Shown piece after piece: positions 27,715-35,406 of a stretch of DNA of 64,000 nt. Origin of the DNA: Lysobacter avium (lineage in GTDB: Bacteria; Pseudomonadota; Gammaproteobacteria; Xanthomonadales; Xanthomonadaceae). The notes below the pieces were generated by a model. It saw only the letters and a program-made list of their open reading frames with translations, was not told the DNA's origin and made no database searches. The translations under genes and the position numbers were made by a program. The stretch spans positions 2,604,001 to 2,668,000 of the forward strand of contig NZ_CP063657.1 in NCBI RefSeq assembly GCF_015209745.1, given 5' to 3'. Position 1 is the first letter of the stretch, and each line of letters starts with the position of its first letter.

Positions 27715-28577
27715 GCGTTCCATTCTCCTTCAAATACGAATTCGGCCGCGCCGGTCATTACCACCGGCTGGTCGTCGGCGGGCCAGCTGATCTGCAGGTC
27801 GCCGCCGGGCAGGGAGACCTGCACGTCGCGATCGACCAGGCCGCGACGGGCGAGGATGGCGACGGCCGCGCACGCGCCGCTGCCGCAGGCCAGGGTTTCA
27901 CCGACGCCGCGCTCGTACACGCGCAGGCGGATGCGGTCGCGGCCAAGGATCTGGGCGAAGCCGACATTGACCGATTCGGGAAACGCCGGGTGGTCCTGCA
28001 ATCCAGGACCGGCCATCTCCATGTCAGCGGCGTCGATGTCCTCAACCTCGATCAGCGCATGCGGATTGCCCATCGATACCGCGCCCACCGGCATGATGCT
28101 GCCGCGCACCGGCAGCACGTAGGGATCGCGCGGAGCGTCGAAGCCTTCCATGGGAATGCGTGCCGGCTCGAACTCCGGCACGCCCATGTCGACGCGGTAG
28201 CGGCCATCCTGGAGGCTGTGCACCGTGTGGGCACCGATCGGGCTGTCGAGCTGGAAGTCGCCTGACGCCGGTGCGCTGCCGTCGCGCACCAGCCAGGCGG
28301 CGACGCAACGGGCGCCGTTGCCGCATTGCTGCGAGGTCGAGCCGTCCGCGTTCCAGATGCGGTAGCTGGCGATGGCGGCCGCGGTGCGCGGCGCCTCGAT
28401 GGTCAGGATCTGGTCGCAGCCCACGCCGTGGTGGCGATGGGCGATGGCGCGGCACAGATCCGGTTCGGGTGCGTGGCGGTCACCGCGCAGGTCCAGCACG
28501 ACGAAGTCGTTGCCGGCGCCGTGCATCTTGCTGAAAGGCAGGGCGGAACTGGATCCGGTCCGCGCTGCTTCAGTCAT
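27711..28577 (-). CDS. dapF: Diaminopimelate epimerase
   Basis: A 288-residue cofactor-free epimerase converting L,L- to meso-diaminopimelate for lysine and peptidoglycan. The two catalytic cysteines are present: Cys85 in QQCGNGARC and Cys231 in [10 protein letters not shown]. The family N-terminus [14 protein letters not shown] lies at 17-30. I chose the ATG giving [11 protein letters not shown], which overlaps the lptM stop. Starting at KMHG itself would leave out the first strand. It sits at the head of dapF-DUF484-xerC. Confidence 0.97.
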   Translation of the reverse strand: MTEAARTGSSSALPFSKMHGAGNDFVVLDLRGDRHAPEPDLCRAIAHRHHGVGCDQILTIEAPRTAAAIASYRIWNADGSTSQQCGNGARCVAAWLVRDGSAPASGDFQLDSPIGAHTVHSLQDGRYRVDMGVPEFEPARIPMEGFDAPRDPYVLPVRGSIMPVGAVSMGNPHALIEVEDIDAADMEMAGPGLQDHPAFPESVNVGFAQILGRDRIRLRVYERGVGETLACGSGACAAVAILARRGLVDRDVQVSLPGGDLQISWPADDQPVVMTGAAEFVFEGEWNA

Positions 28578-28782
28578 TCCCGTCGTCGTCACCGCCCACC
28601 TCGGGGATCGGGTCGGCACCGAGTTCTTCGATCGTATCGTCGGTCGTGGCGTCGTCATCGACCGGGGTATCGGCAGGAGCGGCCTGGGGGAGGACCAAGG
28701 GGCCGGTGTTGCCGCAACCGGCAACCGCCAGCGGCAGGGCAATGACGAGGGCGAGCAGGCGAATCGGGAGTCGTGCGTTCAT
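28570..28782 (-). CDS. lptM: LPS assembly accessory lipoprotein LptM (YifL)
   Basis: A 70-residue lipoprotein with the signal [23 protein letters not shown] (lipobox VAGC). Immediately after the cysteine comes GNTGPLVLP, the short CGxxGPLxLP motif that defines the LptM/YifL family. In Escherichia coli this peptide inserts into the LptDE translocon and helps LptD fold. The remainder is an acidic Asp/Thr-rich tail. Its position just before dapF, overlapping it by 8 bp, matches yifL-dapF of enterobacteria. Confidence 0.88.
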   Translation of the reverse strand: MNARLPIRLLALVIALPLAVAGCGNTGPLVLPQAAPADTPVDDDATTDDTIEELGADPIPEVGGDDDGND

Positions 28783-28822
28783 CGCCGCAGTGTAACGGCG
28801 CCAGCGGGCAAGGCGATACCGC

Positions 28823-29212
28823 TCAGCGCTCCGGCTCGGGCCGCAGCCACAGCCAGCACGCGATGACGGCCATGGTGGCCGTGGCGATGGCGGCGATCCA
28901 CAGGTGCGGAGCCGTCAGGAACGCGATGGCAGCGGCCAGCAACATCGACGCGCTGGCAAGCCACTTGGCGCGCCGCGAGACCGCACCGTGACGTTGCCAG
29001 TCACGGATCATCGGGCCGAACACACGATGGGTCAGCAACCGCTGGTGCAGCTGTTTGGAGCCCCGCGCGGCTGCGTACGCGGCCAGCAGCACGAAAGGCA
29101 CCGTGGGCAGCAGCGGCAGGACCACGCCTGCCGCAGCCAGTCCCAGGCTCACGTACGCGAGCAACAACCAGGCCCAGCGCACGGGCCCATGCGGGTCGCG
29201 CCCCATCGGCAT
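28823..29212 (-). CDS. DUF454 (YbaN) family inner-membrane protein
   Basis: A 129-residue protein with the YbaN/DUF454 layout: a first hairpin of two membrane helices (WAWLLLAYVSLGLAAAGVVLPLLPTVPF), a polar middle containing RGSKQLHQRLLTHRVFGPMIRDWQRHGAV, and a second hairpin (ASMLLAAAIAFLTAPHL and IAAIATATMAVIACWLWL). The LLPTVPF and FGPMIRDW motifs are diagnostic. Function is unknown. It begins five bases after the ptrB-type peptidase gene ends, so it is probably in that operon. Confidence 0.9.
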   Translation of the reverse strand: MPMGRDPHGPVRWAWLLLAYVSLGLAAAGVVLPLLPTVPFVLLAAYAAARGSKQLHQRLLTHRVFGPMIRDWQRHGAVSRRAKWLASASMLLAAAIAFLTAPHLWIAAIATATMAVIACWLWLRPEPER

Positions 29213-29217
29213 GGCGG

Positions 29218-31410
29218 CTACCGGGAAGCGGCTGTCCCGACCGCCAACTGGTCGAGCATGAACGCGTACATCTCGGCCAGCTCGCGATAACGCCGGAAAC
29301 GGCCGGACTTGCCGCCGTGGCCGGCGTCCATGTTGGTGCGGAACAGGATCGGCGCGCTGCTGGTGTCGAGGTCACGCAAGCGGGCGACGTACTTGGCCGG
29401 CTCCCAGTACTGGACCTGCGAGTCCCACAGGCCGGTGCCGATGAACATCGCCGGGTAGTCCTGCGCGACCAGGTTGTCGTACGGCGAATACGCCAGCATC
29501 ACGTCGTAGAACGCCTTGTCCTCCGGATTTCCCCACTGGTCGTACTCGTTGGTGGTCAGCGGGATGCTGGCATCCAGCATGGTGGTGACCACGTCCACGA
29601 ACGGCACCTGGGAGAGGATCACGCGGTAGTCGTGGGGCGCCTGGTTGGAAATCGCGCCCATCAGCAAACCGCCCGCGCTGCCACCGTAGGCCGCCACACG
29701 ATCCTTTGCGGCGTAGCCCTGCCCGACCAGGAACCGGGTGACGTCGATGAAGTCGTTGAAGGTGTTCTGCTTGTGCTCCAGCTTGCCGGCGTCATACCAC
29801 TTGCGGCCCATCTCCTGGCCGCCGCGGACGTGGGCGATCGCGTAGACCATGCCGCGATCGAGCAGGCTGACAACCGGCAGGTTGAAGGCCGGGTCCATCG
29901 AATAGCCGTAGCTGCCGTAGGCGTACTGCAGCAACGCGGCGGTGCCGTCCTTCTTGAAGCCCTTGCGATAGACCACCGAGACCGGCACCTTGCTGCCGTC
30001 GCGCGCGCTCGCCCACAGCCGCTCGGTGGTGTAGAGCGCGGGGTCGTAGCCGATCACCGGCTGCTGCTTGAGCTGGCGGCGCTCGCCGGTGCGGGTGTTG
30101 AGCTCGTAGGTGGTGTCCGGCGTGGTCAACGAGGTGTAGCTGTAGCGCAGCCAGTCGGTGTCGGGCTCAGAATTGGTCGACAGGCCCATCGAGTAGGCGC
30201 TCTCGTCGGCCTTGACGTATTCGGAGGCCGGGTCGACCTGGCCGACGTCGCCGCGGATCAGGCGCAGCCGCTCCAGCCCGCCGGAGCGCTCGGCCACCGC
30301 GGTGAAGCCGTCAAACAGCTCGAAGCCGTCGATGAACACGTCCTCGTCGACGCCGATCCACTCCTGCCACTGCGCGCGCGAGGTCGCGTCGCTGGGCGCG
30401 GTCATCAGCTTGAAGTTGTCGGCCGGCCTGCCGTCCGCGCCGGGTGCGTTGGTGCGGATGACCCAGCGACCGTCGTGGTGGTCGGCGCTGTATTCCACGT
30501 CGCGCTCGCGCGGGGCCAGCACGGTGAACGTGCCCGGGTCGGCGGCCAGCGCACAGCGGCTCTCACTGGACACGGTGCTTTCCACACCGATGCAGATGTA
30601 CCGGTCATCGCGGGTGCGACCGATGCCCATGTAGAAGCTGTCGTCGTGCTCCTCGTAGACCAGCACGTCATCGGCGACCGGAGTGCCGAGCACGTGCTTC
30701 CTGACGCGCACGGTGAGCAGGGTCTCCGGGTCGTTCTCGACGTAGAAGACCGTGCGGTTGTCGTCGGCCCAGACCACGTTGGCTGACACGCCTGGGATGG
30801 CATCGTCGAGGATCCTGCCGGTGTCCAGGTCCTTGAAGCGGATCACGTACTGGCGCCGGCCTACGGCGTCATCGGCCCAGGCCAGAAGGCGGTTGTCCTG
30901 GCTGACCTGGTAGTCGCCGACGCTGAAATACTCCTTGCCGGCGGCCATCGCATTGACGTCCAGCAGGACCTGCTCGTCGGCCTCCATGGAACCCTTGCGG
31001 CGCGCATGGATCGGGTAATCCTGGCCGGTCTCGAAGCGCGTGTAGTACCACCAGCCGCGCTCGCGGTAGGGCACAGAGCTGTCGTCCTGCTTGATGCGGC
31101 CCACGATTTCCTCGTACAGCGTGTCCTCAAGCCCCTTCAGCGGCGCCATCACGGTGTCCACGTAGGCGTTCTCCGCTTCCAGATAGGCCAGCATCGCCGG
31201 GTCCTTGCGGGTGTCGTCGCGCAGCCAGTAGTACTCGTCCTGCCGCGTTGCACCGTGCGGGGCTGTAACCACGTGCGGGCGTTTCTCGACATCGGGCGGG
31301 GTGATGCGCGCGGCGGGGGACGGTGCGGAATCGACAGACATGGAAGAACTCGTGGCGAGGGCCGGCGTGGCGGCGGTCATCAGGACGGCAAGCAGCAAGG
31401 CGGGCTTCAT
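29218..31410 (-). CDS. S9 family peptidase, oligopeptidase B type, secreted
   Basis: A 730-residue serine peptidase. A signal peptide (MKPALLLAVLMTAATPALA) precedes the beta-propeller domain (about 60-470) and the alpha/beta-hydrolase domain with the nucleophile in GGSAGG (Ser578), an Asp in GLWDSQVQYWEP (Asp663) and the catalytic His in MDAGHGGKSGRFR (His698). Those C-terminal motifs are of the oligopeptidase B subfamily, which cleaves after Arg/Lys in short peptides. Escherichia coli PtrB is cytosolic, so the signal peptide suggests a periplasmic role in this lineage. A second S9 gene precedes it on the same strand. Confidence 0.95.
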   Translation of the reverse strand: MKPALLLAVLMTAATPALATSSSMSVDSAPSPAARITPPDVEKRPHVVTAPHGATRQDEYYWLRDDTRKDPAMLAYLEAENAYVDTVMAPLKGLEDTLYEEIVGRIKQDDSSVPYRERGWWYYTRFETGQDYPIHARRKGSMEADEQVLLDVNAMAAGKEYFSVGDYQVSQDNRLLAWADDAVGRRQYVIRFKDLDTGRILDDAIPGVSANVVWADDNRTVFYVENDPETLLTVRVRKHVLGTPVADDVLVYEEHDDSFYMGIGRTRDDRYICIGVESTVSSESRCALAADPGTFTVLAPRERDVEYSADHHDGRWVIRTNAPGADGRPADNFKLMTAPSDATSRAQWQEWIGVDEDVFIDGFELFDGFTAVAERSGGLERLRLIRGDVGQVDPASEYVKADESAYSMGLSTNSEPDTDWLRYSYTSLTTPDTTYELNTRTGERRQLKQQPVIGYDPALYTTERLWASARDGSKVPVSVVYRKGFKKDGTAALLQYAYGSYGYSMDPAFNLPVVSLLDRGMVYAIAHVRGGQEMGRKWYDAGKLEHKQNTFNDFIDVTRFLVGQGYAAKDRVAAYGGSAGGLLMGAISNQAPHDYRVILSQVPFVDVVTTMLDASIPLTTNEYDQWGNPEDKAFYDVMLAYSPYDNLVAQDYPAMFIGTGLWDSQVQYWEPAKYVARLRDLDTSSAPILFRTNMDAGHGGKSGRFRRYRELAEMYAFMLDQLAVGTAASR

Positions 31411-31516
31411 GGATGGGGGCTCCCGGGAGAAAGCGCAACGGCGAAGCAACTGGAGGTCGGCGGACAGCGTGCCCGCAGGCGGACAAAAGGTGGTCCCTGG
31501 GACCCGAAATTCCATG

Positions 31517-31545
31517 AAAAGAGGCCGGGCGACAGACCCGGCCTC
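31517..31545 (-). terminator. Intrinsic terminator after the upstream prolyl oligopeptidase gene
   Basis: A GC-rich 9-bp stem (31521-31529 with 31537-31545) with four T after it on the minus strand. It lies about 40 bp beyond the stop of the prolyl oligopeptidase gene and separates it from the oligopeptidase B-like gene. Confidence 0.75.
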
Positions 31546-31585
31546 TCTGAATCCGGTGGCGTCTCACCTGCCACCCGGGCGCGCA

Positions 31586-33700
31586 TCAATCGGCCAGCTG
31601 GTTCCACAGGAAGGTGTAGGCCAGCGCGCTCATGTGCGCGGCCTGCTGGTTGTTGGCCGAACCGCCGTGGCCGCCCTCGATGTTCTCGTAGTAGCGCACA
31701 TCCTTTCCGGCCTCCATCATTTTGGCCATCATCTTGCGGGCATGGCCCGGGTGGACGCGGTCATCGCGGGTGGAGGTGGTGAACAGGGTAGGCGGGTAGT
31801 CCTTGTCGGCGTCGAACAGGTGGTAGGGAGAGAAGGTCTTGATGAACTCCCACTCCTCCGGCTTGTCCGGGTCGCCGTACTCGGCCATCCACGACGCGCC
31901 GGCCAGCAGCTTGTGGTAGCGCTGCATGTCCAGCAGCGGCACCTGGATCACCACCGCGCCAAACAGCTCCGGGTACTGGGTCAGCATGTTGCCGGTGAGC
32001 AGGCCGCCGTTGCTGCCGCCCTGGATGCCCAGGTGCTTGGGAGATGTCACCTTGCGGGCGACCAGATCCTTGGCCACCGCGGCGAAATCCTCGTACGCCT
32101 TGTGCCGGTTGGCCTTCAGCGCGGCCTGGTGCCAGCGCGGACCGTACTCGCCGCCGCCGCGGATGTTGGCCACCGCGTACGCGCCGCCCTTCTCCAGCCA
32201 GCCCTTGCCGACCGCGCCGGAATACCCCGGCGTCAGCGAGATCTCGAAACCGCCGTAGCCGTACAGCAGGGTCGGTGTACTGCCATCCAGCGGCATGCCC
32301 TTGGGATGGACCAGGAAGTAAGGCACGCGGGTGCCGTCCTTGCTGGTGGCGAAATGCTGCTCGACCACCTCGTTGGAGGCGTCGAAGAACGTCGGCATGG
32401 TCTTCAGCACTTCCGGCGCCTGGCCGATGGTTGCCAGCGACAGCGACTGCGGGTTGAGGTAGTCGGACGCCATCACCCACAGATCGTCGTTGTTGTCGGC
32501 GTCCACCGCGGCGACGCTGACCGTGCCTTTGGGCTGGTCAACAAAAGCACTGCGCTTCCATTCGCCGCCCGCCTCCTTGGGCGGGGTCAGCACGCTGAGC
32601 CGGTTCTTGACGTCCTCCAGCACGTTCAGCACGAGGTGGTTGGCGGTCCAGGTCGAGCTTGCGAGCGATGACGTTTCCGTCGGCACGAACAGGTTGGTGA
32701 AATCGCGCTTGCCGGCCATGAAGTCGTCGAAGTTGATCGCGATCAGGCTGCCTGCCGGCCAGGTCCTGCCGCCGGCTTCATACGGCTCGCGCAGTTCCAG
32801 GACCATCCAGTCCTTGTGCACGGACTTCATCGCCGAGTTGGGCGCATCGATCTTGGTCAGCTTGCCGTCGGCGCCGCGCAGGTAGAGCTCGTCGTTGTAG
32901 AACGCCAGGGTGCGGGTGACGAAGTCGCGCTCGTAGCCCGGCGTGTGGTCGCGACCGGCGGCGATGTACATGTCGTCGGGCTTGCCCTCGTAAACCAGCG
33001 TCGCGCTGTCCATCGGCGTACCGCGCTGCCATTGCTTGACGATGCGCGGGTAGCCCGACTCGGTCATCGTGCCGGGACCGAAATCGGTGAACAGGTAGAC
33101 GCTGTCGCGGTCGATCCAGCCCAGGCCGCCCTTGGCCTCGTCACGGAAGAAACCGTCCGTGACCCAGCCCATCGCGCCCAGGTCGAACTCGCGGGTGACG
33201 TCGGCATCGGCGCCACCACGCGACAGGGCGACCAGGCAGCGCTGGTACTCGGGCTTCAGGCAGTCGGCGCCGTGCCAGACCCAGTTCTCGCCCTCAGCCT
33301 TGTTCAGCGCATCCAGGTCGATCACCGTCTGCCACTGCGGCTTGTCCTTGCGGAACTCGGCCAGCGAGGTGCGACGCCAGAGGCCGCGCTGGTGCTGCGC
33401 GTCCTTCCAGAAGTTGTAGTAGTAGTCGCCGATCTTCTCGACGTAGGGAATCTTGGCGTCCGAATCGAGGATCGCCAGGATTTGCGACTCCAGCTGCTTG
33501 AAGGCGGGCGTGTCGGCCAGTTCGGCCTCGGCCGCGGCATTGCGGGCCTTGACCCACTCCAGCGCCTTGGGCGCTTCGACGTCTTCCAGCCATTGGTACG
33601 GGTCGGACACGGGGGCCTCCTGGGCGTGGGCGCTGCCCATCGCCACTGCGAGGCCGGCAACAAGGATGGCGGCCCGACGGGCCTTCAGCAGCTGCGACAT
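31586..33700 (-). CDS. S9A prolyl oligopeptidase, secreted
   Basis: A 704-residue serine peptidase cleaving short peptides after proline. It has a signal peptide (AAILVAGLAVAMGSAHA), then the POP N-terminal PYQWLEDVEAPKALEWVKARN motif, a propeller domain to about 440, and a catalytic domain with GGSNGG (Ser563), Asp646/647 in STRDDRVHPGHA and His678 in EGGHGG. The family call is secure and distinct from the oligopeptidase B-like neighbour. The chosen start gives the signal peptide; the frame is open 86 codons upstream without homology. Confidence 0.96.
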   Translation of the reverse strand: MSQLLKARRAAILVAGLAVAMGSAHAQEAPVSDPYQWLEDVEAPKALEWVKARNAAAEAELADTPAFKQLESQILAILDSDAKIPYVEKIGDYYYNFWKDAQHQRGLWRRTSLAEFRKDKPQWQTVIDLDALNKAEGENWVWHGADCLKPEYQRCLVALSRGGADADVTREFDLGAMGWVTDGFFRDEAKGGLGWIDRDSVYLFTDFGPGTMTESGYPRIVKQWQRGTPMDSATLVYEGKPDDMYIAAGRDHTPGYERDFVTRTLAFYNDELYLRGADGKLTKIDAPNSAMKSVHKDWMVLELREPYEAGGRTWPAGSLIAINFDDFMAGKRDFTNLFVPTETSSLASSTWTANHLVLNVLEDVKNRLSVLTPPKEAGGEWKRSAFVDQPKGTVSVAAVDADNNDDLWVMASDYLNPQSLSLATIGQAPEVLKTMPTFFDASNEVVEQHFATSKDGTRVPYFLVHPKGMPLDGSTPTLLYGYGGFEISLTPGYSGAVGKGWLEKGGAYAVANIRGGGEYGPRWHQAALKANRHKAYEDFAAVAKDLVARKVTSPKHLGIQGGSNGGLLTGNMLTQYPELFGAVVIQVPLLDMQRYHKLLAGASWMAEYGDPDKPEEWEFIKTFSPYHLFDADKDYPPTLFTTSTRDDRVHPGHARKMMAKMMEAGKDVRYYENIEGGHGGSANNQQAAHMSALAYTFLWNQLAD

Positions 33701-33788
33701 GGGCGCTCCGGTGTGCAAATTGGGGACAGGGTGAGACAACCATGGAAAGTTAGCACAGCCCCACTTCCCCCCCGGCCGGTGGCGCCAG

Positions 33789-34139
33789 TTATGCGGCCTC
33801 GGCGATGCGCCGGCGCGCGCCGCCGCGCGCCGGACGCAGCGGCAGCGTGGCTGAAGCGCGGAGATGGGCTGCGGGCCACGCCTGCGTACCGGCCCGGGCT
33901 CCGCGACGCAGCGCCGGAGCGGCGGCCTGCCGACGCGCGAGCCAGTGCAGCACGGCAAGGGCGCTCAAGGGCATGCCGAGCAGCCACAGCGGCAGCCAGC
34001 CGATCAGCTCGTGCGAGCCGCGCGCGGCGGGCAGCACGATCAGCAGCGTTATGCCGACCGCCAGGGCATGGCACAGGGCCGCATGCAGGCGTGGCGCCAG
34101 GCGATGGGCGGGCAGCGGGCGGTTGGCGGGATCGGTCAT
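33789..34139 (-). CDS. Hypothetical small membrane protein
   Basis: A 116-residue protein with two hydrophobic segments (LCHALAVGITLLIVLPAA and LIGWLPLWLLGMPLSALAVLHWLA) joined by a short GSHE loop. A basic, Arg/Ala-rich C-terminal half follows (RRQAAAPALRRGARAGTQAW). The start chosen is an internal ATG (MTDPANRP) preceded by GAGGAGCTCTGCC, a good Shine-Dalgarno. No family is recognised. The Arg/Pro-rich tail could be partly an artefact of high GC, so the end of the functional protein is uncertain. Confidence 0.5.
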   Translation of the reverse strand: MTDPANRPLPAHRLAPRLHAALCHALAVGITLLIVLPAARGSHELIGWLPLWLLGMPLSALAVLHWLARRQAAAPALRRGARAGTQAWPAAHLRASATLPLRPARGGARRRIAEAA

Positions 34140-34246
34140 GGCAGAGCTCCTCGGTGGCGATGCGCCGAGGATTGCGCCGGACCATCTCAAGGGCTGCGAC
34201 CGCGCAGCGGACGGGCCAGGCCGGCGTCAGCGCGCGAGCCGGCGGC

Positions 34247-35224
34247 TCAGACCGGATCGCGGTCGTAGTTGCTGATCGCCAGGCTCAGCAGGGCCCGCGC
34301 CTGCTCGCGCAGGGACGGCGGCGCGGTGATCTCCGCATCGCTGCCGTAGTGCAAAACGTCCATCAGCAACTCGCGGCCGGAGCTGAAGGGGATTTTCAGC
34401 TCGTAGCGCCCGTCCGGCAGGAAGCGGCCTTCCTGCTGCGAGTGCCAGTGCTCATCGGCCACCCAGCGCGCCGCCTTGGCACTGAACACGATCGTCGCCC
34501 AGCCCTTGGGCGTGCCCGAGAAGATGCCGTAGCTGGAGGCCAGCTGGCGGTCGAGCTCCTCGTTGGGCACGTCGCGGGCGACCTCCTCCAGCTGGCGGGC
34601 GGCGCTGATCCGGTCCACGGCGAAGCTGCGCAGCGCGTCGCGGTCGTGGTCGAAGGCGTCCAGGTACCAGTTGTCGCGGTAATGGGTCAGCCGCTGCGGC
34701 GATACCGTGCGCCGGGTCAGCTGGTCCGTCGAGCGCGCGCGGTAGTCGAACACCAGCTGGCGCCGGTCCAGCACCGCGGTGGCGACGTGGCGGAACGCGG
34801 TTTCTTCCAGTCGGCGGGTGCGATGGGCGACCACCCTGACCCGCTCCACCGGCACCCGGCGCCCGCCGGCGTGGTCGTCGAGCAGTTTCTCGATGCGCTG
34901 CTGCAGCGGCGCCAGCGCATTGGCCAGCACGCCTCCGCCGCTGCGCAGCATCAGCTGCTGTGCCGCCAGCAAGGAGTGCAGCTCGTCCGAGCTCAGCCAC
35001 AGGCCCGGCAGCTCGAAGCGGTGGCTGTCCTCGGGGTCGTAGCGGAAGCCGGCCTCGCCGTTGCCGATCACCGGGGCCATCAGCTGGTCACGCAGATAGG
35101 CCAGGTCGCGGTAGACCGTGGCCCGCGAGCACTCGAGCTCTTCCTGCAGGCGTGGCACCGTGACCGGATAGCGCGCGCCGGTCAGGATGCGGTGGAGGGC
35201 GTGGATGCGTTCGATACGTTCCAT
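34247..35224 (-). CDS. WYL-domain transcriptional regulator (YafY family)
   Basis: A 325-residue regulator. The N-terminal DeoR-like winged helix reads RIHALHRILTGARYPVTVPRL, then ELECSRATVYRDLAYLRD. The central WYL domain (about 140-230) includes LVFDYRARSTDQLTRRTVSPQRLTHYRDNWYLDAFDH, and a WCX C-terminal segment follows. WYL domains sense ligands, often nucleotides or nucleic acid fragments; the ligand here is unknown. The ATG has no Shine-Dalgarno, and a TAAAGT box lies seven bases upstream, again suggesting a leaderless mRNA. It diverges from the SLC13 transporter gene. Confidence 0.92.
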   Translation of the reverse strand: MERIERIHALHRILTGARYPVTVPRLQEELECSRATVYRDLAYLRDQLMAPVIGNGEAGFRYDPEDSHRFELPGLWLSSDELHSLLAAQQLMLRSGGGVLANALAPLQQRIEKLLDDHAGGRRVPVERVRVVAHRTRRLEETAFRHVATAVLDRRQLVFDYRARSTDQLTRRTVSPQRLTHYRDNWYLDAFDHDRDALRSFAVDRISAARQLEEVARDVPNEELDRQLASSYGIFSGTPKGWATIVFSAKAARWVADEHWHSQQEGRFLPDGRYELKIPFSSGRELLMDVLHYGSDAEITAPPSLREQARALLSLAISNYDRDPV

Positions 35225-35306
35225 GGTGCGCACTTTAGACGGTTCCACGACGTCCTACGCCACCAACGCACTCCGGCGCAACTCGCCCACGTTCCCCGCC
35301 AGCGGG

Positions 35307-35312
35307 CACAAT
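35307..35312 (+). promoter_or_regulatory. Minus-10 box for the leader peptide and SLC13 transporter transcript
   Basis: CACAAT lies seven bases upstream of the leader ORF ATG at 35320, the same spacing seen at other probably leaderless genes in the window. No clear minus-35 box is visible. Confidence 0.4.
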
Positions 35313-35319
35313 GCGCCCC

Positions 35320-35406
35320 ATGCATGACAGTCCCCGCCCCATGACAGCGCCGGCTCCCGCCATGCGAACCATGCCCGAGCCCCGCCCCGCGCGAGCCAGC
35401 CGCTGA
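35320..35406 (+). CDS. 28-codon leader ORF stop-start coupled to the SLC13 transporter
   Basis: The short frame runs ATG to TGA and encodes 28 residues, MHDSPRPMTAPAPAMRTMPE followed by PRPARASR. It is rich in Pro (7), Arg and Met. Its TGA shares the final A with the ATG of the transporter gene (TGATG). A minus-10-like box seven bases before its ATG suggests leaderless initiation. The transporter has no separate Shine-Dalgarno (CGCGAGCCAGCCGC precedes it), so it may rely on ribosomes terminating on the leader. Consecutive proline codons could slow ribosomes and give EF-P or proline-dependent control. This is inference from sequence only. Confidence 0.5.
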   Translation: MHDSPRPMTAPAPAMRTMPEPRPARASR

